Assembly (NCBI GenBank): GCA_010279815.1
Contig: QEOQ01000207.1
Location: 566,344 to 630,343 of the forward strand
Origin: Brachionus plicatilis
Lineage: Eukaryota > Rotifera > Eurotatoria > Ploima > Brachionidae
Length of the DNA stretch: 64,000 nucleotides
Direction of reading: 5' to 3'
A program made the position numbers and the translations under genes. Positions 33,893 through 44,939 of this stretch are shown here, one piece after another; within the stretch, counting starts at the first letter, position 1; each line of letters starts with the position of its first letter. The notes below the pieces were generated by a model that ran no database searches, had not been told where the DNA came from, and saw only the letters and a program-made list of their open reading frames with translations.

Positions 33893-36436
33893 AAAATTTG
33901 GATAATTGAGTTCTCCTTTGATGCAACAAGTCTCTATACAAAAACAATTATGATCGATAATAGCATCTTTAAATTCGATGACCCAAATAAAACAAAAAAA
34001 GTAACTACCCTTAGATTCCATTTTTTGCCGTCTAATATTACAGACCAGACAATCAAACGATTCATCTATAATCTCAAACTCAAAGAACTCATAGTAAATG
34101 AAATTGCTAACGAGAATTTAAAAGAAATAGGCTGGACCAATGTTACCAATGGCATCAAAAGCTTCCTTTGAGAAATTTAGTTATGACTTCAACAGAGCTG
34201 ACTGGGTTAAATTTAAGAGTCTCCTTTGCAACAGCCAATTTGAAGATTGCTCTGATCTCGAGTTTAATAACATTGAGGCTATCGCAAGTAAACTTTCCAA
34301 TGAATTAAATAATGCTGCAAGCGGGTCTATACCGATTAAATCTTGTAAATTATTTTGGCAAACATTACCTAGAGACATTATTGATACCATTAGACAAAGA
34401 AGAAAGCAAAAAGATTAAAATCAAAATATGTGGAATTTAGGCCTTTATACAACAAATTAACAAGTGAATTGAGATATAAATTAAGAGAGTTTAGAAACAA
34501 AAATTGGTCAAATTTTATTAATAAAATAGGCAAAAACCCAAAATCAAGTAAACCGTTTTGGAATAAGATAAACAAATTTAGAAAATCAAAATCATATTAC
34601 AAAATTAATAAACTTGAGTATAAAAATAGCATTTTTGACTCAGAAATCGACATAGGAAACTGCTTTGGTGAAATTCTTAAAGATACATTTAGTTTGAATA
34701 ATGACTTTATCAATGTTAGTTCTGATAGAGAAGTTCATAAATTTGTCAATGATTATTTTAATAAGAAACAGAGTATTAAATTTGTTGAAATTACGCTATC
34801 CGTGCTAAAAGAAGCTATCAACAAAGCTAAAGATCAATCGGCAATGGGTTTTGATGGAATGCATAATAAAATGCTTAAAAATCTTCCGAATTCTTTCCTT
34901 ATAATTTAACCTTTGCTTAAAACATGATTTTTTCCCTGAAGCTTGGAAGATCGCCAAAATTTCTATGATTTTAAAAAAAAAAGAGTTTCCTTCTGACCCT
35001 AATAATTATCGTTCAATAAGTGTTACAAGTTGTTTTGGAAAATTATTGGAAAGAATAGTTTACAATAGACTTTATTCATATGTTGTAAATAATTTAATAT
35101 TAGCAAATGAACAATCTGGCTTTAGACGATTAAGGAAGACTGCAGACAACCTTATCTTTTTGATTCAAAAAATATCTGAGTCTTTTTGCAGATATAAAAA
35201 GGTGTGCGGTCTCTTTTTTGATATTTCTAAGGCATTTGATAAGGTTTGGCATGAAGGTCTTTTCTATAAACTAATTAAAGCTCAAATACCTGACTATCTT
35301 ATCCTCTGGATACCATCATTCTTGTATCACAGATCTTTCAAGATAAAGGTTAATGACTTTACATCAAATTCATTTCCAATTAAGGCAGGTGTTCCACAAG
35401 GCTCAGTAATTAGCCCCTTACTCTTTAGCATATTTATTAATGATGTTCTCAAAGCTGATATTTCGAACAAAAAATACTCACTCCTGTTTGCTGATGATCT
35501 GATTACTTTCTTCATATTTAAAAAGACAGGAAGAATTGAAAGAGAAATAAATAACTACTTAAAAGAAATAGAGCCATGGCTTTGCAAATGGAAGATGAAA
35601 ATGTGCCCAAATAAATGTAGCTACACAATTTTCACAAAAAATAAGAAATTTAATAATACCTTTAGACTTCAGTTATTCAACAAAACTATTCCCTATTCTA
35701 AAACTAATAAATTTCTTGGTCTGTACTTTGATGAAAGTCTTTGCTTTGATAAACAAATTAAAGAAGTAAAGACTAAATGCATGAATAGACTCAATATAAT
35801 AAAAATTTTGTCTTCAAAAAATTGGAAGCTCAACCCCAATGCACTATCTAGTCTTTACAAGGCACTTATTGGCTCAATTCTGGATTATAATTGTCCATGT
35901 CTTAACTCATTCTCCGAATCGGGTTTACAAAAGTTACAAGTTATTCAAAATACTGCTGTTAGATGCATTCTAAAACTTCCTCTCAGAACCTCCTCTGATG
36001 AAGCAGAAAATAAATTGAATATCAGTAAAATTGACCACAGATTAAGCAATCTCTTAGAAAATTACCTTCGTAATGCCCTTGATTATTCAGTTTCATTGAC
36101 TAAAAGACTTGTTTCGGAGTATCAAAGAGGCTACGATTCTAGATTTATTACGAATCCCGCTCCTCTATGTAGCTGCTACCTAATTATACAAAAATTTTCT
36201 GACTCTTAAAATCTTATCTATATTTTTTTCTATTTTTATTTTTTATAAACTAAACAGCTATTTGATTATTATTTTTGTATCTCATCCTCTCACTCATAAA
36301 TGAAAAATAACTTACTTTAAATTTAAAAATTTTTTAAACTGTTTTAATTATTTTATTTTATCTTATTTTATTTTTTTTTTATCTGAAGGAGCGCATGCTC
36401 GAACACAAAACAAATAAATAATAATAATAATTATTC
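33893..36436 (+). mobile_element. 5'-truncated jockey-like non-LTR retrotransposon
   Basis: A coding region runs with three frame changes (near 34160, 34420 and 34906). Before the reverse transcriptase lies a linker typical of ORF2. RT blocks follow: FPEAWKIAKISMILKKKE, PNNYRSISVTSCFGKLLERI, NEQSGFRRLRKTADNLIFLI, VCGLFFDISKAFDKVWHEGL, AGVPQGSVISPLLFSIFIND and the catalytic LLFADDL (FADD in place of the commoner YADD). Thumb and C-terminal segments reach a stop at 36209. No complete endonuclease domain is seen upstream. The 3' end has a GAGCGCATGCTC hairpin at 36389 and an (AATA/AAT)n tail. Frameshifts make it inactive. The clade (jockey/CR1-like) is inferred from the RT motifs. Confidence 0.85.
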
Positions 36437-38712
36437 AGCGAGATTTTGAATTCTCAAATAGTGAATATCACTGAAAGTTACCTCACAATAGATCAACTAA
36501 ATGATAAAATTACAGAAAAAATTATTTTTGCTTCACATTAAAGCATTCCATATCTTTCTCAAAAAATCTACAAAACGAGTCTTCAGCCGAACATTGTTAA
36601 TTTGATAAAAGAACGTTGGAAAGTAAGAAGAAACTTACAGAAAACCCGCTGATAAAAGCTCAAACAAAAATTAAATCAACTTACATTTGAGTTAAAGGTC
36701 TCTTTAAAAAAATTCTGGAATCAAATTGGTTTGATTTTATTGGGAAGATGGGAAAAACCCCCTGACAAGTAGACCTTTTTGGAAAAAAAAAATTTAGAAC
36801 AAAAAAAGTATCAAATATAATTCCTAACTTGAATTTAAATGAAAAGGAAATCAAAACTAATAATTAGTCCTAATTCTGATTTAAATGATACTAAGAAAGA
36901 TATCGAAATACTAAATTCTAACTCTGATTTCTTTAGAAATTATAACCAGTCTAATTTTAATGATCCAATTTGCTTAAATGAATTAATTATGGCTTTAAAA
37001 AGATTAAAAAATGAAGCGGCATCAGGACCTGACCAAATTCATAATTTAATGTTAAAAAACTTACCTAGAAACTCATTAATAGAAATCATAGAACTTTTTA
37101 ATATATCTCTTCGAGAAGGTAGAGTCCCTAAAGCGTGGAAAACATCGAACATTACTATGATTCAAAAAAAGCCTCTTCTTTACAAGATCCTTTAAATTAT
37201 AGACCAATTAGTATAACGAGTTTTTAGGAAAGCTACTGGAACGCATAGTATAATCAAGATTATACAATTATTTGGAACAAAATTCACTCCTTATCCAGGA
37301 GCAATCTAGATGTAGGAAACACCGGCGAACATCAGATAATCTTTTCTTTTTAATTCAAAAAATTGTAGAATCATTTAATAGAAAAAAAGAGTTTGCAGCC
37401 TTTTTTTTGATATTTCTAAAGCCTTTGATAGGGTTTGGCATGAAGGTTTACTTTTCAAATTGATTAAAATAAATCCACCTCATTACTTGACTATCTGGCT
37501 TAGATCCTTTTTAGACTCTAGGACATTTAAGGTAAATGTGAATGACCATCTGAGCGAAGAATATCAAATAACTGCAGGTGTTCCTCAAGGCTCGGTAATT
37601 AGTCCTCTCTTATTTAGTATATATATTAATGACATCCCCAAAAGAAACAAAACCGTTTTGTTTAATTGATAATCGATATCAACTTAGTAATTGATCCATC
37701 CTATATTTTGTCTAAATTCCCATAAAATGATTCCCTCTTTTTTTGACGGTAATTTGGTTCTGGAGAGTTGATTAACATATTTTCGCATCATCAAAGTGTC
37801 ATAAAAATCTCGATATGCAAATAATGAATACTCTCTGCTTTTCGCAGATGATCTAGTTATATTCTTCATTTATGGCAAAAAGGGGAACCTAGAAAATAAG
37901 ATTAATAAATACATGAACGACCTTGAACAATGGCTTATTAAATGGAAAATGAAGATATCAGCTGAAAAGTCATGTTCAGTAGTCATTTCTAGGTACAAAA
38001 AAGAGAGTGATAATTTAAACTTGAAAATTTATGGAAACAGAATAGTGAGCCAAAAAGAAATCAAATTTCTTGGTATTAAATTTGATTCTAAGTTAAACTT
38101 TAATATATTGTTAGACGAAATTAAAGAACGCTGCAATAAAAGGAAATTTATATAAATCTTTAGTCGGATTAATTTTAGACTATTCTTTTCCTTGCTTAAA
38201 TTCATTTTCAGAAAAAATTATCAAAAAACTACAAGCAATTCAGAATACAACAGTCAGATCTATTCTTAAGTTAAAATATGATACTCCCTCCAACATCGTG
38301 CATCATAAGGCTTTTAATAAACTAAAATTACTAACAGTCTCGAATCGGCTTTTTGAATTGAGTGAGAGATATGTTGGGACAGGACTGAGTCATTCTATTC
38401 CATTGGTTTTAAGACTGGTGAAGGAATACAAAGAAGGTTTCGAATCAAGATATATTGAATACCCAACTCCATTGTGTAATTGCTACCTTACTATTTCTTT
38501 TTTTTTTCCTGAAACTTGAACTATTTAAACATGTGCCACATGTAACAATCTATTCCAATTTATGTCTTTTCAACTTTAATTTTTTTAGCTTATTTACTTT
38601 ATTTTGATTCTTTTTTTATCTCATTTTATTAACTTTAATTTTATTTTTTAAGTTATTCTGAAGGAGCTTTAGCTCGGTACAGAAAACAAATAAAAAAAAA
38701 TAAATAAATAAC
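36437..38712 (+). mobile_element. Second jockey-like non-LTR copy, more decayed
   Basis: Related to the copy upstream but with more frameshifts. Recognisable blocks: LKNEAASGPDQIHNLMLKNL (about 37001), VPKAWKTSNITMIQKK, RRTSDNLFFLIQKIVESFNR, AGVPQGSVISPLLFSIYIND (about 37577), then a foreign 175-bp insert (37644-37818), then YSLLFADDLVIFFIYGKKG (about 37830), WLIKWKMKISAEKSCSVVIS and a C terminus ending at 38519. The tail at 38658-38712 is CTGAAGGAGC, TTTA, GCTCGGTACAG and A/T repeats. The element begins right after the tail of the previous one. Confidence 0.8.
37644..37818 (-). other. 175-bp insert in the retrotransposon with an exon-like minus-strand ORF
   Basis: It sits between the codons for YINDIPK and NNEYSLLFADD of the RT. 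On the minus strand it encodes YRDFYDTLMMRKYVNQLSRT followed by KLPSKKEGIILWEFRQNIGW, INY and a stop. This is unlike the RT and looks like an ordinary cellular protein segment. I do not recognise the parent gene. Confidence 0.45.
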
Positions 38713-38916
38713 AACACATGAAATATTTGTCAAATTTTTCGTTTCTTGCCACTGAAGATGCATATAAAAGAGTAAGAAAGTCAGATTTTTTTTTTTTATT
38801 CTTACTTAATTTACTTTTTTTTAATTTATTTTATTTAACTTTAAATTTATTTTTTTTTATTTTTAATTCTGAGGGAGCTCAAGCTCGGTACAGAAAAACA
38901 AATAAATAAATAAAAG
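38713..38916 (+). repeat. Third, very short non-LTR insertion with hairpin tail
   Basis: A 5'-truncated piece ends in CTGAGGGAGC, TCAA, GCTCGGTACAG, then AAAAACAAATAAATAAATAA. The tail hairpin matches those at 36383 and 38658, with a different hairpin centre. Confidence 0.65.
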
Positions 38917-38972
38917 ATTTGTTTTATGCATCTAAGTCTGAGTTTACTATTTTTGCATTTTAGAATTCTATC

Positions 38973-39122
38973 ATGGCTGAAGTTCCGTTCCAAAATAACT
39001 CAGTTACGACATCATCTGAGCAGCGCATAAGTTATTATCGTAGCGATGATACTGACGCTGAAGCTGAAGAAATAGAGGCACCTGTTTTTGTAAATTGTAA
39101 ATTGAGAAATAATTACTTTTAG
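38973..39122 (+). CDS. Possible host exon, 49-aa open segment (uncertain)
   Basis: An ATG follows TTTTGCATTTTAG and opens MAEVPFQNNSVTTSSEQRIS, YYRSDDTDAEAEEIEAPVFV, then a stop. Codon use is much less AT-driven than the flanks and the acidic, Ser/Thr-rich sequence looks like a real protein N terminus. GTTTTTG or GTAAATT near 39083 could be a donor. The minus-strand retrotransposon fragment starts at about the same point, so the exon may have been cut by that insertion. No family recognised; no further exons identified. Confidence 0.3.
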   Translation: MAEVPFQNNSVTTSSEQRISYYRSDDTDAEAEEIEAPVFVNCKLRNNYF

Positions 39123-39336
39123 CAAGTTTAATTATTGCGTCTTTTGAAAAATAACACAAAAGAGTTGAACAATAATCAAAATAAGGCAAAATAAATGTCT
39201 TAAAAAACCGAATTTTTACAGAAGTAATCAGATAGAAAAGCCTCCTAATTCTAAACAGTTTTTTGTTTACAAATAATGAGATACTACAGGCAAGATTTGA
39301 AAAATTAGGATTTTGATATCTTCTTCTTTGTTCCAA
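39085..39336 (-). mobile_element. CR1-like RT C-terminal fragment
   Basis: The minus strand encodes VNKKLFRIRRLFYLITSVKI then FFKTFILPYFDYCSTLLCYF, the segment downstream of the RT palm in CR1/L2-type elements. Only about 80 codons remain. The flank 39330-39425 is shared with 32818-32935, so it belongs to a dispersed family. Confidence 0.6.
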
Positions 39337-39701
39337 AATTCACAATGTCATTAATAGGTTGTTTCTTTTGATCAGACGATCAGATCAGTTTTTTTAATTT
39401 TTCTATATTTAAGCTTCCAACTTTTATTTTTTTCAATTTTAACATTTATCTTTAAGAAGATGAACGCGAATTTTCGATCGTATTCTTCATGATTTTAATT
39501 TTATTTTAAATTTCCGATTATCTAAACCTTTTTAAAATTTTCATTTTCATTTTATTTAAAAAAAAATTAATTTTTAATTGACTGAGTTGTCATTTAGATT
39601 TGATCGAAAAAAAAATAAAAACGAAATTTGATTTAATAAAAAAAATAACTAAAAAATAGAAACAATTCAGTGTTTTTTTTTGTGACAGCAAAATTTTTTT
39701 A

Positions 39702-42700
39702 TTAACTCTTTCCAACATTAAAAATCAATCGACTTATCTTTTCTTCATTCAACAAAATATTTCTTTTAACTGTGCCAATTCGGTCCATTTGCTCGGATAT
39801 CTGGTTCTCAATTTGTCTTAACGCTTCTTTGTACGGGTCAATAAAATTTTGCATTTCTCTTAAAAAAAATTTATCCAAAAAAATTTCAAATTTAATTTTG
39901 AATTTTTATTACAAACCACGGATTTCCGTGGTTTAGAAAAAAAATTATTTGCGACTTACGCTTGTTGCCGCTTTAGTACTCGACAATTATTGTCATATTC
40001 ATCAGACCATTTGATAATCTCTTTTTGCATCATATCTATATCCTCTTGCAAAAAGTCCAAAGTGCGGCCAAGAGGAATTGAACTAAAAAATTAAATAAAA
40101 AAAATTTAAAAAAAATTTTTTTTGTCAATTTACGCTTTGGTAAGAGTCTGGATCGATTCTTTTAATTTATCAATCTCTTTTTGAGTTCTTTCTCTTTCTT
40201 TTTTGCGCTGTAAGTCCACTTGAATGGTCGGCTTTTGCTTTAAACAAAATAATTATTTTTTAATTATAATTTGAATAAAAAAATTACCTGGTCAGTTGTT
40301 TTGTGCAGTTCGTTTCCGTGTTCGAGTTTTCCTTTAGACTCGAGAATTTTGGTTACCAATGCGCCATGCTTTTCGTCCTCATCTTCTTCGCCAGGCTTTC
40401 TAAATTCGTCAAGTCCTTTCCAGTTTTTGTTATCATCCTCTAGAAATTTGTTTTCCTTGACTACAAAATCTCCATCCGAATCCGAGTCATCGTGAACAAT
40501 AACCGTGGATTTTTTGGCCGCACTTCCCACTTTGACTGGCGTTTCATTTGATTCGTTATTTAATTTTGGTCTTGGTGCACCAGGCCTAGCCGTGGTCGGT
40601 CTTCCAATATTCCGGTTGCTTAAAATCTCAATAATAAATTTTTATGTTTTTTTAATTAAATTTAGAATACTCTTCAAATGTTTCAGCTTGAGATTTGAGG
40701 GCATAATTTTCATCTAAATTTAAATTAAAATTAAAATTGTTTATTAAAATTTAGACTTTATAGGACACTGGACAATTAACTCTAGAAATAGAAATTTAAT
40801 TTAAATATCTTTTTGAATGAGAAAAATAAATACACTATATAGCTCAATTAAATTTGAAAATTTTGACTTTAATGAAAATTATCTATCTAAGTAAAATAAA
40901 CATTGATTACAAATTTTTTATTTTTTTATGCTAAGACCGTTTGGCTTGTGATAATTAAAATTAATTTTAATTTAATTTAATTATATTTAATTTATTCAAA
41001 AAATTACGCCAGGCTTGGCGATGTTAAATATTAAAATATAATAAATATAAAAATAGTTTAATTCGCAAAAGTAAAGTTTTTTTTTCTTTGTGAAAAATAA
41101 AAATAGACTGAACAGATTTTTTTAGTAAAACAAATTCATAATTTTAATTTACAGTACTGATTCGACAAGTGGAATTTACGAAATTTTTCGATATTTTACG
41201 TAAATTTTCGGAAATTTAACTTATTTTACTTTGCCCAAAAAATGGCCGAATTTTTATAAATTTTGGTAAGCTTTCACTCAAAAAAAATTTCAGAGATTCT
41301 ATTGCTTTTTTTGACTAAAAGAAAATTAGCAGTTTTTAAGGTTTTTTTTTTGTAAAAAATGGTAAAATTTTGTAAATTAATTTTATTTAATGAAAAAATG
41401 CTTTTCAAAGACATTGTTTGACCTAGCAGTTTGACGAATCTCCATTTTTTAATCACGATTTTTATTACCTTTATTATTATTACTTTATTCTTATTATCTT
41501 TTTTGAAAAAAAAAATACCTTTTTTAAATGATTAATGTATGCTTGGCATTTAGCTGGAGTAAGTTTTCTTTGAAACTCTAAAATTTCCTCAACTGCTTCC
41601 TCATCATTTTGAGTATTTCTCTTTCTCACAAATTCTTTCTTTTAATTCCAAATCATTTCGATAGGATTCAAATCTAGTGACTTTGGAGGAGATTTTCCCT
41701 ATTTAATTATAATAAATTAAACAGCTTAGAATATTTTTCTATCAAACCCAGTTAATGTCATTATTTTTCAAAAATTGGGCACAAATGTTTAAGTTACTAG
41801 ATTTGAATCCTATCGAAATGATTATAGTTAGAATTTGAAGTTAGAAAGTCTAAGGAAAAATTAATAAAAATAAATATGAAAATAAGATATTTTTTAGGTA
41901 ATATTTTGTTAGCGGCTTAAATAACTGGTTAGTTCGTAGCTGACATTACGCTTCTTAGTTATTATTACCTAGTTATTATTTATATTCTATTAATTACTTT
42001 AAATGATGGCTTGGACATATAATACTTAAGTATGTTTATAAGCAAATGCTAAAAGAAGATTTTTTTGTGATTTTTTATTGATTTGTAAGTGTTTATGGAA
42101 AAATACTACTGTTTTGATTTAAAATAAAAGATTATAAACTTCAAAACTTCTTTTATTCAAATGGCTAATAAAAAATTAGTTAGCCTTCAACAATTTCTCT
42201 AAAATCAAATATTTTTTAAGAATTTAAGAAAAGAAAATATTTGATATTATTGAAATTAAATTATCAATTGATAATAAAATGATATTAAATTCAAATTTGG
42301 TATTAAAATTATTAATAGTACTTAAGACAATTGTTTAAATTAAAAAATAATCATTAACTTAATGAAAATAACCATTAAATTAGATAAATTAGGTAAAATT
42401 TCAATATTAATTGTATTTTAGCTAAAAAAATTTTTTTCACATTTTTAAATTTTCACTTTTCTAAGATTTTTAATCTATCAAACTTCTAAGCATTTTTTCT
42501 TAGTATTAATTAATTCTTTAATATACCGTAAACTCGTGAGCATTACTCTTGGAACAATGTCAAAATTTGGGTTTATTCCATACGTAACTAATACCATCGA
42601 AACCATGTTATAAAATTTTTTTATTTTTTTTAGAATAAACCTTGACGTCTGACTTTAAACTAAGAGTAAGCGCAAAACTTTGATTTTATTCTTAGAACAA

Positions 42701-44798
42701 TTTCGAATTTATTTTGCAATAAACTTAAAAAATTGTAAAGTTAAATTCGAAATTAAAAAAAATTAAAAATTAAACTTTATTCTAATTTCTATATTTATTC
42801 TAAGAGTAAAAATTAAATTCGATTAAAAATTAATAATTAAAATTAAATTTAAAATTAAAAAATTCGATTTAATAGCCAAAATTCATTCTAATTTTCATTT
42901 TTAAACCCAGGGTTTTTTTATGCCAGATTATGGTATCTATTAGATCTATTTATTTTTTACAAATTAAATTAAAGTTAAATAAGGTGCAAAATCTCAAAGT
43001 TATATAACCCCTTTGCCCCTACATTTTCACTCGCCTAATTAGCACTTTGGTGATGGGTTAATTGGGTAAGAGCCAAAGAGGTAAAAAAAGTTTGTGAGTG
43101 CTGAACCAAAAATTAACCCATTTCCCCCAAATTTCACCTCTTTTCTCCTCTCTGGTTAGTACCCTTTGGTTTTTGGACCTTAATGATGAAAATCTTAAAC
43201 TTCAAAATTGTAATCCCTTTAACTCATTTTAGCTTTGTTCCATTTTTCTGTACTTAAGTAAATAGGAAAATTGATAAGTAAAAGTAAAGCTTAAACTTGA
43301 TTAAGGAAAAAAATCATTGTTTTTTGATAATATTAAAAGATAATTAAATTGGTAATGAATTTTATCAACAAAAAATAAACAGATTATCTTAATTAACACA
43401 TCGAATTCTTCAAGAATATTTAATAAAAGTAAAGATTTTAATTATGACTTATTTTAAGAGCTAAACGCTTAGTATTCCTTGAATTATTTCACTAAAAATT
43501 TATTTAAAAAATTTTTAAAAATTAGAAAAAAAACTACCTCTTTCTATTTGAACTCTAGGTCCTCTAGCAGAAGAGGGACGTCTTCGGTTCGCACTTTCCT
43601 TTAATATTCAATAAATAAATTTAATTAATAAAATAAATAAATTTTTAAAATAAATAATTACCTCACTATCATCTTCATTTTTTCTTGAACTAAGCTCTTC
43701 ATCAGCTCGTTCAGATCTATGATTTTCTTTATTTCCCTCTTCATTTGAATCACGACGATGTCTCGATCGTTCCTCTGTCTTCCTTGACTCTTTGTCACCC
43801 TTTCTCGCCTCCCTATCTCTTTCCCTATCTCTTTCTTTATCTCTTTCCCTATCTCTTTCTTTATCTCTTTCTTTTCCCTTCTCGCGCTCTTTATCCCGAT
43901 GCCTGTCCTTATCCTTGCTCTGCTCCCGGTCTTTTTCGTGATCGCGTTCCTTCCTCTCTTTGTCTTTGTGTCTCTCTCGGTCTTTGTCCTTGTCACCGCG
44001 ATCTTTACGCTCTCTGTCCTTTTCCCTATCTTTGTCTTTGTCTTTCCTATCCCGATCTTTCTCTCTCTCTCTCTCTCTGTCCCTCTCGCGGTCTTTGTCT
44101 TTATCACCCCTCTCTTTGCGTTCCCGATCTTTTTCCCGGTCCCTTGACTTGCCCGATTCTTCATTCTTACTCTTAGCTTTATCTCTGCTCTCTTTTTCCT
44201 CATCCCTGGCCTTATCTCTGGATTTTTCCTTCTTTTCTTCTTTTTCTTGTTTGTCATCCTTGAAAATTAAAAATAATCAGACCAAGATGGCAAATCCAAA
44301 GCCAGAATTTACCGATGAATCCAAGGCTTTTAATTTTTTTAAAGTTTTTTTAACAACTTCATCATTATCCGGCTAAAATAAAATAGTTTTATAAATTTTT
44401 TCTTAAATTTTTTTTTATTCTACTTTAATGTTGATTGCCTTGGCTAAAGCCTGGAAAAGTTCATTGGTCTTTTCAGACTCGACCCCAGCAGCTATTTTGT
44501 TAGCTTTAGCATTGGACTGTTCGCCAACAGCAACAGCGACAGCAATTATCAATTTGTTCAGGAAAAGTATTTTGTTCTCTTTGCTTGATTTGATATAGGA
44601 GGCTTCTAGTTCTTCCTGGGAATAGAGTCCCTTCATGAATCCGGTGTTTTTAATCACTGACTTGACAATGTCTTGGATAAATTGAACTGGTGGACGATTT
44701 AGCAGTTTGTCGGTCAAAGAAGGCGCTTGGATCAAACGGCCCAGGGTGTCCTGGGTTTTTTTGATTATTGCCGGATCGATTTTCGACTCCTGACTCAT
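39702..44798 (-). CDS. TRAF3IP1: TRAF3-interacting protein 1 / intraflagellar transport protein 54 (9 exons, 616 aa)
   Basis: IFT-B subunit that binds tubulin/microtubules and is needed to build cilia. Exons, 5' to 3': 44798-44424, 44372-44313, 44258-43662, 43598-43538, 40713-40671, 40618-40288, 40237-40134, 40082-39960, 39858-39702; all GT-AG with consistent phases. The N-terminal CH-like domain (1-about 135) includes NTGFMKGLYSQEELEASYIK and ESEKTNELFQALAKAI. Exon 3 is a 199-codon Lys/Arg-Asp/Glu repeat (DRERDKERDRERD style), as in the mammalian protein. Then comes PRP-rich GRPTTARPGAPRPK, KHGALVTKILESK and a coiled-coil C terminus (KEIDKLKESIQTL, GRTLDFLQEDIDMMQKEI, NEEKISRLIFN). Human is 691 aa; this is similar and full-length. 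The last codons and AATAAA overlap. An X-box-like site lies 128 bp upstream. Intron 4 (2824 nt) holds a Tc1 relic. Confidence 0.93.
39913..39934. repeat. 22-nt palindrome inside the 101-nt last intron of IFT54
   Basis: AAACCACGGA and TCCGTGGTTT are exact inverse arms around TT. In the minus-strand pre-mRNA they would form a GC-containing hairpin between donor (39959) and acceptor (39859). Confidence 0.7.
41515..41835. mobile_element. Tc1/mariner-like transposase relic in inverted arrangement (IFT54 intron 4)
   Basis: Minus strand (about 41706-41515): GKSPPKSLDLNPIEMIWN, then, with frame changes, EEAVEEILEFQRKLTPAKCQ. This is the C-terminal 'SPDLNPIE-xxW' region of IS630/Tc1/mariner transposases. 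Plus strand (about 41750-41835): FFKNWAQMFKLLDLNPIEMI, the same region from another copy. The shared 28-bp stretch is an exact inverted repeat (41651-41678 against 41796-41823). No ends or target duplication seen; the element is dead. Confidence 0.65.
42000..43530. other. Rest of IFT54 intron 4
   Basis: No gene seen. Around 42535-42720 AAACT/ATTC-rich repeats recur. Near 43020-43160 there are GGGTTAATTGGG and TTAACCCATTT inverted segments that may be a decayed inverted-repeat element. Confidence 0.35.
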
Positions 44799-44925
44799 TT
44801 TTAAATGCTTTTAAAGCAACAGACTCAAATTGTTTTAGTATTTTCAGATTTTACTTTTAAAATATAATTTAAACCAAATTCCTTACTTCTCATAATTAAT
44901 GTAATGAAAATATTTAAAAAATTTA

Positions 44926-44939
44926 TTTGTCATGGTTAC
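44926..44939 (-). promoter_or_regulatory. Putative RFX X-box upstream of IFT54
   Basis: The minus strand reads GTAACCATGACAAA, 12 of 14 positions of the X-box consensus RYYNYYATRRNRAC, 128 bp upstream of the IFT54 ATG. X-boxes bound by RFX factors are the typical switch of ciliary genes. A second GGTAACCAG half-site lies near 45055. Confidence 0.5.

Noticed and set aside
43658..44376. Arg/Lys-rich and Ser/Leu/Pro-rich ORFs over IFT54 exon 3
   Set aside because: The true frame is the Lys/Arg-Asp/Glu repeat that joins exons 2 and 4 in phase. The others are frame-shifted or antisense readings of the same repeats.
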